Assembly: GCA_004297625.1 (NCBI GenBank) | Contig: SCTY01000047.1 | Location: forward strand, 1-64,000 | Source of the DNA: Betaproteobacteria bacterium | GTDB lineage: Bacteria > Pseudomonadota > Gammaproteobacteria > Burkholderiales > SG8-39 | Direction: 5' to 3' | Length of the DNA stretch: 64,000 nt | Part shown: in pieces, positions 15,564-23,198 of the stretch | Position numbering within the stretch: the stretch's first letter is position 1 | Layout of the letters: each line of letters begins with the position of its first letter | Position numbers and translations under genes: made by a program | Notes under the pieces: model-generated | Told to the model about the DNA's origin: nothing | Databases searched by the model: none | What the model saw: the letters and a program-made list of their open reading frames with translations, nothing else

Positions 15564-16793
15564 ATGCTGCACAGATCGTGGCCCGCCGAGGGCGTGACGC
15601 GGGTGCCGTACTGGGTCTACCAGGATGCGGAGATCTACGCGCACGAGCAGGCCCGGATCTGGCGCGGGCGCACCTGGAATTACCTGTGTCTCGAAGCGGA
15701 GCTCGCCGAGGCGCGAAGCTTCGTCACCACCTTCGTCGGCGACATGCCCGTGGTGGTCACGCGCGATGCGAACGGCGCGCTGCACGCGTGGGAGAACCGC
15801 TGCGCGCACCGCGGCGCGCTCGTCGCCATGCAGGCGCGCGGAACCGCGGAGCGCTTCACCTGCATCTACCACAACTGGAGCTACGACCACGCCGGCAATC
15901 TGGCGAGCGTCGCCTTCCGCAACGGCATCGCCGGCAAGGGCGGGATGGCGCGCGACGCCAAGCCGGAATCGCAGGCGCCGAAGCAGCTGCGGGTCGCCTC
16001 GCTCAACGGGCTGGTATTCGGCACGCTCTCTACTGAAAGTCGGTCATTGGAGGATTACGTCGGCCCCGAGATCCTGCCGCGCCTGAAGCGCGTGCTGAGG
16101 AAGCCGCTCAAGGTGCTCGGTTCCTACACGCAGGTCTTGCCGAACAACTGGAAGCTCTACATGGACAACGTGAAGGACACGTACCATGCGAGCCTGCTGC
16201 ATTTGTTCTTCACCCGTTTTCGCATCAACCGCCTGACGCAGAAAGGCGGCGTGCTCGTTTCGAAGGACGGCGCGCACCATTGCACCTACACCGAGATGGT
16301 CGAGGACCAGGGCGACGCCTACGAGAAGGACGGCATGCGCTCCGCCGGTTCTTCGATACCTCAATTCCGCCTTGAAGCGCCGGAGCTGCTCGAGCAAGTC
16401 GACGAGCTCGGCGACCGCGTGTCGATCCAGATCCTCTCGCTCTTTCCCGGCTTCGTGCTGCACCAGATCCGCAATTCGCTCGCCGCGCGGCAGCTGGTGC
16501 CCAAGGGCGTCGACCGCGCCGAGCTCCACTGGACGCTCTTCGGCTTCGCCGACGACGACGAGGCGATGACGCGCCGGCGCCTGCTGCAGGCGAACCTCGT
16601 CGGCCCGGCGGGCTACATCTCGATGGAGGACGGCGCGGCGACCGGCTTCGTGCAGCGCGGCGTCGCGGGCTCGCCCGAGCGCGCCTCGGTGATCGAGATG
16701 GGCGGCGCGGCCATCGGCTCGGGCGACTCGCGCATCACCGAGACCGCGGTGCGCGGGCTATGGAAAGCCTGGCGCGCCCACATGGAAATCTGA
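15564..16793 (+). CDS. Aromatic-ring-hydroxylating dioxygenase, alpha subunit
   Basis: 409 residues. The Rieske [2Fe-2S] site reads CAHRGALVAMQARGTAERFTCIYHNW (Cys-x-His, then Cys-x2-His). The mononuclear iron site in the catalytic domain is NVKDTYHASLLH (Asp bridge, two His). Length and motifs fit the benzoate/anthranilate/terephthalate dioxygenase group. A small beta subunit follows immediately. No reductase or ferredoxin gene is nearby, so electrons must come from elsewhere. Proximity to LigJ/LigK suggests feeding of an aromatic acid into 4,5-cleavage, though the strands are opposite. Confidence 0.9.
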   Translation: MLHRSWPAEGVTRVPYWVYQDAEIYAHEQARIWRGRTWNYLCLEAELAEARSFVTTFVGDMPVVVTRDANGALHAWENRCAHRGALVAMQARGTAERFTCIYHNWSYDHAGNLASVAFRNGIAGKGGMARDAKPESQAPKQLRVASLNGLVFGTLSTESRSLEDYVGPEILPRLKRVLRKPLKVLGSYTQVLPNNWKLYMDNVKDTYHASLLHLFFTRFRINRLTQKGGVLVSKDGAHHCTYTEMVEDQGDAYEKDGMRSAGSSIPQFRLEAPELLEQVDELGDRVSIQILSLFPGFVLHQIRNSLAARQLVPKGVDRAELHWTLFGFADDDEAMTRRRLLQANLVGPAGYISMEDGAATGFVQRGVAGSPERASVIEMGGAAIGSGDSRITETAVRGLWKAWRAHMEI

Positions 16794-16795
16794 TT

Positions 16796-17290
16796 TTGAG
16801 TACTTCGAAATCAGGGACGGACCACGATTTCCTGCTTCAGACGACGGTCGAACGTCTCCACGCCCGCTACGCGCATGCCCTGGACAGCGACCGCCTCGAG
16901 GAGTGGCCGCGGCTGTTCACCGAGGAGGGCACCTACCGGGTCACTACGGCCGAGAACGAGGAGCGCGGCCTGCCGGCGCCGGTGCTCTATGCCGAAGGCC
17001 GGCCGATGCTGCGCGACCGGGTGGCGTCGCTGCGCCATGCGAACATCTACGAGCCCCAGAGATACCGGCACATCGTGTCTTCGGTTCTGGTGGAAAAGCT
17101 GGGCGCGGAACAGGCGCGCTCCACTGCGAATTTCCTGGTGGTGCGCATCATGCAAAACGGCGACACGCTGCTTTTCGCGAGCGGGCGCTACGTGGATCGC
17201 ATCGCCCTCGCGCCGGAGCCGCGCTACGAGGAGCGCGTGGTGATCTGCGACAGCCGCCGCTTCGACACCCTGCTCGCGATTCCCCTGTAG
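16796..17290 (+). CDS. Aromatic-ring-hydroxylating dioxygenase, beta subunit
   Basis: About 164 residues from a TTG at 16796, 2 nt after the alpha-subunit stop. An ATG at 16760 inside the alpha gene is the alternative start. The NTF2-like fold is recognisable: LHARYAHALDSDRLEEWPRLFTEEGTYRVTTAENEERGL at the N-terminus and HIVSSVLVE..., ASGRYVDRIALAPEPRYEERVVICDSRRFDTLLAIPL at the C-terminus. Small subunits of this group support the alpha hexamer and are not catalytic. The close spacing implies one operon. Confidence 0.88.
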   Translation: MSTSKSGTDHDFLLQTTVERLHARYAHALDSDRLEEWPRLFTEEGTYRVTTAENEERGLPAPVLYAEGRPMLRDRVASLRHANIYEPQRYRHIVSSVLVEKLGAEQARSTANFLVVRIMQNGDTLLFASGRYVDRIALAPEPRYEERVVICDSRRFDTLLAIPL

Positions 17291-17293
17291 CCG

Positions 17294-17629
17294 ATGGCAA
17301 CCTGGATCACGGTGCTGAAGGCGGTCCTGCCGCACGTCAAGACGATCTACGACGCGGCGGCGCCCGTGCTGACGAGGAAGAAGGCCGAGGCGGCGCCCGA
17401 GCCCACGCTGCTCCTGCAGCAGCAGGTGAGCGAGCTGCAGGCGGCCGCCGCGCAGAACACTGCGCACGTCAAAGAGCTCGCAGCGCAGCTGCAAAGCACG
17501 GTGACGGCGCTGCAGGAGGCGGCCACCCTCGCCGAGAACCGCCTGCGCCGCGTCACGATCATCGCGGCTTTCGCGGCGGCGTTCTCGCTCGCGGCGCTGC
17601 TGATCGCGCTGATCGCGGTGGTGCGATAG
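17294..17629 (+). CDS. Small protein with coiled coil and C-terminal membrane anchor
   Basis: 111 residues. Residues 40-88 are rich in Gln, Ala, Leu and Glu in heptad-like order (LLLQQQVSELQAAAAQNTAHVKELAAQLQ), predicting a coiled coil. A single C-terminal membrane segment (TIIAAFAAAFSLAALLIALIAVV) would make it a tail-anchored protein. The start is 3 nt after the dioxygenase beta stop, so it is probably co-transcribed. I know no defined function. It may be a membrane scaffold. Confidence 0.6.
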   Translation: MATWITVLKAVLPHVKTIYDAAAPVLTRKKAEAAPEPTLLLQQQVSELQAAAAQNTAHVKELAAQLQSTVTALQEAATLAENRLRRVTIIAAFAAAFSLAALLIALIAVVR

Positions 17630-17785
17630 TCGACGCCGGCGCCGCCGAAAACCCCAAGGTGGAAAGCGACGCATGGAGCGCAGGGTCGCCGGCAACGCGG
17701 CGGCATGGCGCGTCGCCGGGCGCTCCTGGCGCGGAATGTGCCAATTGTCGCAGCGCCGCGGCGCGCGATTGCCTATGCTGCGCGC

Positions 17786-18283
17786 ATGCCTAGCGCGAAG
17801 CTGCAGCTTGCCCGGACGTTCGCCGACGCGCGCGAGTTCGCCGCACGGCTGCAGAATTCCACCGGTTTTCAGGAATACCTGCGCGCGCGGCTCGTGCTGC
17901 TGGTGCCGGCGGGCCTGGTGTTCCTGCTGATCAGCGTCGCTTGCGCCGCCGCCATGGTGATCGTCCTCGCTGATCGCCATCCGCTGCTGGCGCTGCCGGC
18001 GCTTGTTTTCGCGCCCCTGGTCCTTGTCGGAAGCCTGTTCGTGCAGGCCTATGTGTTTGCCTCGTGGCTCGAAGACCGCGCCATCGCGCACGCGCTCGGC
18101 CGCAGGCGGCCGGGTCGCTGGGGCATCGACATGGGCAAGCTTCCGCCGGTCCCCTGGGTGCTCGCAGCCGTGTTCGTGTTTGTGCCGCTCGTGCTTCTCG
18201 CGTTCGTCGCCGCCCCGGCAGCGCTGGTGCTGCTGGTCATGGGCCTCGCAACGCCGGTCGTCTACGCTCGCCTGGACGGCTAA
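17786..18283 (+). CDS. Polytopic membrane protein of unknown function
   Basis: 165 residues from the ATG giving MPSAKLQLARTFADAREFAARLQNS. Four hydrophobic segments are visible: RLVLLVPAGLVFLLISVACAAAMVIVL, LLALPALVFAPLVLVGSLFVQAYV, VLAAVFVFVPLVLLAFVA and ALVLLVMGLATPVVYA. A conserved-looking cytoplasmic loop HALGRRRPGRWGIDMGKLPPVPW lies between segments 2 and 3. There is no known signature. It may be a membrane partner of a neighbouring gene, but nothing shows it. Confidence 0.55.
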   Translation: MPSAKLQLARTFADAREFAARLQNSTGFQEYLRARLVLLVPAGLVFLLISVACAAAMVIVLADRHPLLALPALVFAPLVLVGSLFVQAYVFASWLEDRAIAHALGRRRPGRWGIDMGKLPPVPWVLAAVFVFVPLVLLAFVAAPAALVLLVMGLATPVVYARLDG

Positions 18284-18292
18284 AGGCGCGTC

Positions 18293-18385
18293 GTCGATCG
18301 CCTCGACGTTGACCTTGAACTCGTTGGAGGCGGGGCGATCGACCAGCCGGTTGATTCGCCCGGGAAACTGCTGAACGAATTCTTC
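18293..18385 (-). pseudogene. Scrap resembling the C-terminal part of an ABC1/UbiB-type kinase
   Basis: The minus strand reads EEFVQQFPGRINRLVDRPASNEFKVNVEAIDDA without a stop. This resembles the linker before the terminal membrane helices of AarF/UbiB proteins (LP.R..R.LD....E..V.V.A.DE). Both the kinase core and the helices are missing. It lies in a 130-nt gap between two forward genes, where nothing else explains the sequence. The call rests on similarity recalled from memory and is tentative. Confidence 0.35.
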
Positions 18386-18413
18386 AGGTCCAGCGCCGCG
18401 CTACACTGCCCGC

Positions 18414-18677
18414 ATGAACGATGAAAGGATCAAGCTGCGCACGGAAACCGGCCAGCTCATCGACGCCGTGGTGCTGAGCAAGCGGCCCGAATCGATCGAG
18501 GTCGTCATCGGCGAAGGCATCCACAACGTGAAATGCCAGCTTGCGCCGACGCGCAACGGGCTCGCCTACGCCGGCACGATCATGGGCCGCGAGGTGATCT
18601 ACGAGCGCAGCCGGGCGCAGGTGCAGGCGGACATCGAGCGGCTGAATCCGGTGCTGCGCAAACCAAGGGGACGCTGA
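18414..18677 (+). CDS. Small conserved-looking hypothetical protein
   Basis: 87 residues (MNDERIKLRTETGQLIDAVVLSKRPESIEVVIGEGIHNVKC...). The sequence suggests an all-beta fold with short strands, then a C-terminal helix (SRAQVQADIERLNPVLRKPRGR). No signal peptide. The next gene starts 1 nt after the stop, so the two form an operon. I do not recognise the family. Confidence 0.6.
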   Translation: MNDERIKLRTETGQLIDAVVLSKRPESIEVVIGEGIHNVKCQLAPTRNGLAYAGTIMGREVIYERSRAQVQADIERLNPVLRKPRGR

Positions 18678-18678
18678 C

Positions 18679-19230
18679 ATGAAAGGGAAACTGCTCGTGT
18701 TTATCGCCGCGGCGCTCGCCGCCGCGCCGGCGGTTGCGGCGCCGCGGATCGAAAGCGTTTCGGTGAAGCCGAATCCCGCGCCCATCGAGGCCGGCAAGAC
18801 CGCCGACGTGGTGATCTCGGTCACGATCGAGCGCCCCACGCCGCTGGACATCAGCTGCGAAGCGACCATCGACCCGGGCGACGGGGGCCGTACCCTGACC
18901 CTGTCGTGGGACCTCGGCGACCGCCGCACCAAGACCACGCGCCACGAATACGCCAAGCCGGGGACCTACCGGCTGAAGGTTTCCGGCACGGGCAAAGGCG
19001 CCTGCGTCGGCGCGCGGGAGGTCACCGTGACGGTCGGCACGCACGCCGCAGCGGCCGCGAAACCCGCCAAATCAGCCGCCGGGCCGAGCTGCCCGCCGGG
19101 CTGGGCGCTCGCCGAGGGCTCGGTCAGGGGTGCGCGCTTCACCTGCCGGCCGCAGCCGCCCGCCCAGCCGCTACAGTGCGCCCAAGGCACAAAGTACTTC
19201 TCCACGCACGGTGAAATCGGCTGCCGCTAG
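18679..19230 (+). CDS. Secreted protein with PKD-like domain
   Basis: 183 residues. A signal peptide (MKGKLLVFIAAALAAAPAVAAP) is followed by an immunoglobulin-like beta domain (residues 22-120) with features of PKD repeats: WDLGDRRTKTTRHEYAKPGTYRLKVSGTG. Cys pairs occur in the C-terminal part (PSCPPGWALAEGSVRGARFTCRP, LQCAQGTKYFSTHGEIGC), suggesting disulfides in the periplasm or outside. The role is probably adhesive or carbohydrate binding, but this is a fold-level guess. The stop codon abuts the repeat at 19231. Confidence 0.65.
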   Translation: MKGKLLVFIAAALAAAPAVAAPRIESVSVKPNPAPIEAGKTADVVISVTIERPTPLDISCEATIDPGDGGRTLTLSWDLGDRRTKTTRHEYAKPGTYRLKVSGTGKGACVGAREVTVTVGTHAAAAAKPAKSAAGPSCPPGWALAEGSVRGARFTCRPQPPAQPLQCAQGTKYFSTHGEIGCR

Positions 19231-19292
19231 AAAAAGGGGTCGGGACCCTTTTTAAGAGCTAAAAGCGAAAAAGGGTCCTGACCCCTTTTTTA
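19231..19292. repeat. Inverted pair of GGGTC palindromes (REP-like)
   Basis: Arms 19231-19254 and 19268-19292 are reverse complements with one mismatch (GGGTCCCGACCC against GGGTCCTGACCC). A-tracts and T-tracts flank each arm, so each could act as an intrinsic terminator. They lie between convergent genes, the PKD-like gene and the aldolase, whose stop codon overlaps the right arm. They are related to the elements at 5509-5577 and 63075-63095. Confidence 0.8.
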
Positions 19293-20012
19293 AAGCAGCT
19301 CCTTGCAGCCGGCGCGCGTGGCCCAGTACTCCCACGCGCGCCAGGTTTCCGGCGATTGCGGCTTGTAGCCCGCATTGCGCGCCGCGATCTCGCCGCGCGA
19401 GAGCGGCTTGACCGCGCCGAGCTGCATCGCCGCCATCTGCACGCGCGCGTTGCGCGGCACGTAGACCGACATGCGCACCACCTCGATGAGCGAGCGCGCC
19501 GCGGCGACGAAGCCGTGGCCGCGCATCAGCGCGACGTTGTTGCCGCCGAGGCGCGTTGCCAGGTCCCTGCCCTGCGGCAGGTTCGTCACCAGCATGTTGG
19601 TATCGCCGAACTTGTCGCGGATGTCCCACACCGGGACCTGCTCGCCCATGAAGCTCCCTGAATGGATCACCGGCCGCAGCGGCGCGCCGGTGATGCCGAA
19701 CGGCAGCACCTCCTCGGCGTGCGCGTGCACTACGGCGAGCACTTCCGGACGCGCCTCGTATATCGCCGCGTGGATGAAGCGCTCGAGGTAGGGCTGGCGC
19801 GCGTCGCCGCCGAGCGCGTTGCCTTCCAGGTCGAACTCCATGATGTCGGGCGGGACCACCATCTCGGGACTCACCGAGCGCGCGAGAAGGAAACGCTTTG
19901 CGTCGCGCGGATCGCGCACGCTGACGTGCCCGTAGGCATCCACGACGTTCTCGTGCGCGAGGATGCGGTTGGCGATCACCAGGTCGGCGCGCGCGCGCTC
20001 CAGATCAGTCAT
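19290..20012 (-). CDS. Class II aldolase/adducin-family protein
   Basis: 240 residues from the ATG at 20012 (MTDLERARADLVIANRIL). Upstream frame extension is non-protein-like. Zinc ligands of the family are present: VLAVVHAHAEEVLPFG (His-x-His) and ALMRGHGFVAAA (His). NVVDAYGHVSVRDP is the typical substrate-loop start. Members are fuculose/ribulose-phosphate aldolases or decarboxylases; this branch, with HENVVDAYGHVSVR, is often found near aromatic catabolism genes. The substrate is not assignable. Confidence 0.85.
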   Translation of the reverse strand: MTDLERARADLVIANRILAHENVVDAYGHVSVRDPRDAKRFLLARSVSPEMVVPPDIMEFDLEGNALGGDARQPYLERFIHAAIYEARPEVLAVVHAHAEEVLPFGITGAPLRPVIHSGSFMGEQVPVWDIRDKFGDTNMLVTNLPQGRDLATRLGGNNVALMRGHGFVAAARSLIEVVRMSVYVPRNARVQMAAMQLGAVKPLSRGEIAARNAGYKPQSPETWRAWEYWATRAGCKELL

Positions 20013-20052
20013 TGCGGTATCTCGTGTAATGGCGGTGTGCAATCGTAGCCTG

Positions 20053-20253
20053 ATGCGACTACTTGTGGTCTGGCTGGTGAACGCGGTGATCCGCCCGCTG
20101 CTCGTGCTGCTCACGCTTCCGGTCACGGTGCTCACGCTCGGGCTTTTCATCCTGGTGATCAACGGGCTTCTCTTCTGGGCGGTCGGCACTTCAGCGAAAC
20201 CCTCCAGCGCCACCTGCGCGCGATCCACGGACCAGAACACGCCGATCCGCTGA
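20053..20253 (+). pseudogene. YvlD/phage-holin-IV-like membrane protein remnant
   Basis: 66 residues. MRLLVVWLVNAVIRPLLVLLTLPVTVLTLGLFILVINGLLFWAVG contains the unmistakable core NAVIRPLLVLLTLPVTVLTLGLF...NGL of YvlD-family small membrane proteins. The first membrane helix has been cut to a few residues and the C-terminal half is replaced by a hydrophilic, out-of-family tail (TSAKPSSATCARSTDQNTPIR). The usual protein is about 110-120 residues. This is most likely an internally deleted and truncated gene. Confidence 0.6.
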
Positions 20254-20267
20254 TCGTCGGCGTCAGC

Positions 20268-23195
20268 CTAAGCTAGACGTTCCGAGGAGAAATCTTTTGC
20301 TAAGAGCTGTTCAAAGCCAGCGGCGTCGAGCGGCGCGCTGAAGTAGTGCCCCTGCCACTCCTCGCAGCCCAGGGAGAGGAGCCGCGAAAGCTGCGCTTCG
20401 CTCTCGATTCCTTCGGCGGCCACTGAAATGCCGAGCGCTTTGCCGAGCGCGGCGATCGCGCGCACGATCGCCTCGTCGGCCGCCTGCGAGTCGATGGAGC
20501 GCAGGAAAGAGCGGTCGATCTTCAGCTTCTGGATCGGCAGCTGGCGCAGGTACGCGAGGCTGGAGTAGCCGGTGCCGAAGTCGTCGATGGCGAAGCGCAC
20601 GCCGAGCTCGCCGATGCGGCGCAGCGTCTCGACGTTTTCCTCGAGATCCGACATGAGGCTGCGCTCCGTGACCTCGATTTCGAGGCACGCGCCGGGCACG
20701 TCGTGCGTCTTCAGCGCCGAGGCGACGCGCTCGATGTACGCGTCGCCCTGCGCGAGCTCCTGCGCCGAGACGTTGACCGCATACCAGGCGCGCCCGGGAT
20801 GCGCGCGCTGCCAGGCGCCCGCCTGCGCCAGCGCGCGCTCGAGCGTCCATTCGCCCACCGCGCGGATGAGCCCGCATTCCTCGGCGAGCGGCACGAACTC
20901 TTCGGGCATGAGCAGGCCGCGCTCGGGATGCTGCCAGCGCACCAGCGCCTCGGCGCCGACCACCCGCCGCCGGCCGCGCACCACCGGCTGCCAGTGCAGC
21001 ATGAGCTCGCTGCGCGCCAGCGCGCTGCGCAGCTCGTTCTCCAGGCGCAGCCGTTCGACCGAGCGCGCTTGCAGCGCCGGCTCGTACATGCGCCACGTGC
21101 CTCTTCCGCTTTCCTTCGCGTGGTACATCGCCGCGTCGGCGTTTTTGAGCAGCTCGGCGAGATCGCGCCCGTCGTTGGGATAGACGCTGATGCCGATCGA
21201 GGCGCCGACGTTGAGCGTGCGGCCGTCCAGCGTGAAAGGCCGCGCCAGCACGCCGAGGATGCGCTCCGCGAGGCCCGCCGCATCCTCGACGTTGCGCACC
21301 GACTGGAGCACGACGAAATCGTCGCCGCCGAGCCGCGCCAGCGTATCGGCGCGCAGCGTCTCCAGCCGCTCGGCGATGGCGCGCAGCAGCTGGTCGCCCG
21401 CCCGGTGCCCGAGCGACTCGTTCACCAGCTTGAAGCGGTCGATGTCGATCGCGAGGAGCGCGATCTGCGAGCGGCTGCGCGCGGCGCTGAGAATCGCCTG
21501 CCCGCCGCGGTCGTTGAGCAGCACCCGGTTCGGCAGCCCGGTGAGCGGGTCGCGGGTCGCAAGGTACTCGACGCGCGCCTCGGCCTGCTTGCGCGGCGTC
21601 ACATCGGCCGCGGTGCCGCGGTAGCCGACGAAGCGGCCCTCGGCGTCGCGCACCGGCACGGCGCTCACCGATTGCCAGATCACGCGCCCCGACTTGGTGA
21701 TGGAGCGGTGCACGAGCTCGCGGAACGCTTTCCCGTCAGGCGCGTTCTTGGCGAGCCAGGCGTCGAAGCCGCGATCCTGCCCGAGCGGCATGAACTCGTG
21801 CGGCCGGCGCCCGAGCAGCTCGGCGCGCGGATAGCCCAGCACCTCCTCGACGCGCTCCGACAGATAGCTGTAGCGCCACGCGGCGTCGGCCTCCCACACG
21901 TACTCGCCCGAGGCCTCTGCCACGTCGCGGAAGCGCCGCTCGCGCTCGGCGAGCGCCTCGCGCGCCTTGCGGCTCTCGGTGACGTCGCGAAACATGGTGA
22001 GCACGATGAGGCGCCCGCGCTCGAGGAACGACACGCTCGCCGCCTCTACGGTGATTTCCGTGCCGTCGAGGCAGCGCAGCCCGCGTTCCTCGAAGCTCGT
22101 CACCCCGGGTCCGGCCTGCAGATAGCGCATCCGCTCTTCGTAGCGCGCCAGCGACGGGGGCAGCATGAGGTCGTCCGATTTCATGCCGACCAGGCGCCGC
22201 GCCGAGGGCGCGCGCAGGATGCGCGCGCCCGCCGGGTTGGCATACTCGATCAGCCGCTTCGAGGACACGACGATTCCGTCGGGCGCCAGCTCGACCAGCC
22301 CCCGATAGCGCTGCTCGGCCTCCCGCAGCGCTTCCTCCGCGCGCTTGCGGTCGTCGATATCGGCGACCGTGCCCGACACGCGGGTCGCGCGCCCGCTCGC
22401 GTCGCGCTCGGTCACCTGCCCCGTCGAGCGCAGCCAGCGCCAGCCGCCGTTCTCGGTGCGCACGCGGTGGTCGGCGACATACGTGGGGGCTTCGCCTTTC
22501 AGCGCCGCGACGAAGGCTTTCTTCGCCGCCTCCCGGTCGTCGGGGTGCACGAGCTCGGCGAGCTCCGCGCCCCGCGTCACGCCGGCGGTGGGCTCGCGGC
22601 CGACGAAGCCCGCCCAGCCGATGCCGAGATAGGCGCTGTCGGATTCGACGTCGTAATCCCATTCCGCCAGGTTGCCGCCGCCGAGGGCGAGCTCGAGGCG
22701 CTCCTTCGCCGCGGCGAGCGCGCGCTCGGCGCGCCGCTGCTCGGTGACGTCGCGGCCGACGCCGCGATAGCCCAGGAACGTGCCGTCCGCGGCGCGCCGG
22801 CACTGCCCGGAGATGATGTGGATCTGCCGCGCGCCGCGCTCGTCGGCGCGCGAGATCTCCAGGTCGAAGAACGGCAGGCGCTCGCCAAGGCCTTCCAGCA
22901 GCGACTGCAGCGCGCGCGGATCCACCTCGACGCGCGGGATCTCCCAGAAGCGCTTGCCGTAGGTGGGCGTGCCGCCGAAGAATGTTGCGACCGGCGCGCC
23001 GCCCGAGATCCAGGTGATGCGATGCTCGGCGTCGGTCTCCCAGAACCAGTCGGCGGAGAGCTCGGTGAGATCGCGGAAGCGCTGCGCGTTCTTCGCCGCC
23101 TCCTCGAGCTGCTTGCGCGTGCGCCGTGCGAGCAGGTGCATGACCAGGTAGACCACGCCGCACCAGAAAACGACGAGCAGCAGTACGTCTTGCAC
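20268..23195 (-). CDS. PAS-GGDEF-EAL protein (cyclic-di-GMP turnover)
   Basis: 975 residues. One membrane helix at residues 3-22 (VLLLVVFWCGVVYLVMHLLA), then four PAS/PAC units (about 40-160, 165-285, 290-410, 415-540). The GGDEF domain has LARLGGDDFVVL near residue 620; GGDDF is a common variant of the active site. The EAL domain has GAEALVRWQHPE near 748, IDDFGTGYSSLAYL, KLKIDRSF, VAAEGIE and EEWQGHYFS, so phosphodiesterase residues are all present. It could make or degrade c-di-GMP according to PAS input. It follows the GspE-like gene by 3 nt, which links it to surface machinery. Confidence 0.93.
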   Translation of the reverse strand: MQDVLLLVVFWCGVVYLVMHLLARRTRKQLEEAAKNAQRFRDLTELSADWFWETDAEHRITWISGGAPVATFFGGTPTYGKRFWEIPRVEVDPRALQSLLEGLGERLPFFDLEISRADERGARQIHIISGQCRRAADGTFLGYRGVGRDVTEQRRAERALAAAKERLELALGGGNLAEWDYDVESDSAYLGIGWAGFVGREPTAGVTRGAELAELVHPDDREAAKKAFVAALKGEAPTYVADHRVRTENGGWRWLRSTGQVTERDASGRATRVSGTVADIDDRKRAEEALREAEQRYRGLVELAPDGIVVSSKRLIEYANPAGARILRAPSARRLVGMKSDDLMLPPSLARYEERMRYLQAGPGVTSFEERGLRCLDGTEITVEAASVSFLERGRLIVLTMFRDVTESRKAREALAERERRFRDVAEASGEYVWEADAAWRYSYLSERVEEVLGYPRAELLGRRPHEFMPLGQDRGFDAWLAKNAPDGKAFRELVHRSITKSGRVIWQSVSAVPVRDAEGRFVGYRGTAADVTPRKQAEARVEYLATRDPLTGLPNRVLLNDRGGQAILSAARSRSQIALLAIDIDRFKLVNESLGHRAGDQLLRAIAERLETLRADTLARLGGDDFVVLQSVRNVEDAAGLAERILGVLARPFTLDGRTLNVGASIGISVYPNDGRDLAELLKNADAAMYHAKESGRGTWRMYEPALQARSVERLRLENELRSALARSELMLHWQPVVRGRRRVVGAEALVRWQHPERGLLMPEEFVPLAEECGLIRAVGEWTLERALAQAGAWQRAHPGRAWYAVNVSAQELAQGDAYIERVASALKTHDVPGACLEIEVTERSLMSDLEENVETLRRIGELGVRFAIDDFGTGYSSLAYLRQLPIQKLKIDRSFLRSIDSQAADEAIVRAIAALGKALGISVAAEGIESEAQLSRLLSLGCEEWQGHYFSAPLDAAGFEQLLAKDFSSERLA

Positions 23196-23198
23196 GGG

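Noticed and set aside
20053..20253. Phage holin suggesting a prophage
   Set aside because: The YvlD-like core belongs to a chromosomal family often mislabelled as phage holin, and no phage gene is nearby.
20268..23195. Degenerate GGDEF (GGDDF) as a sign of an inactive cyclase
   Set aside because: GGDDF is a frequent active variant, so no loss of function can be claimed from it.
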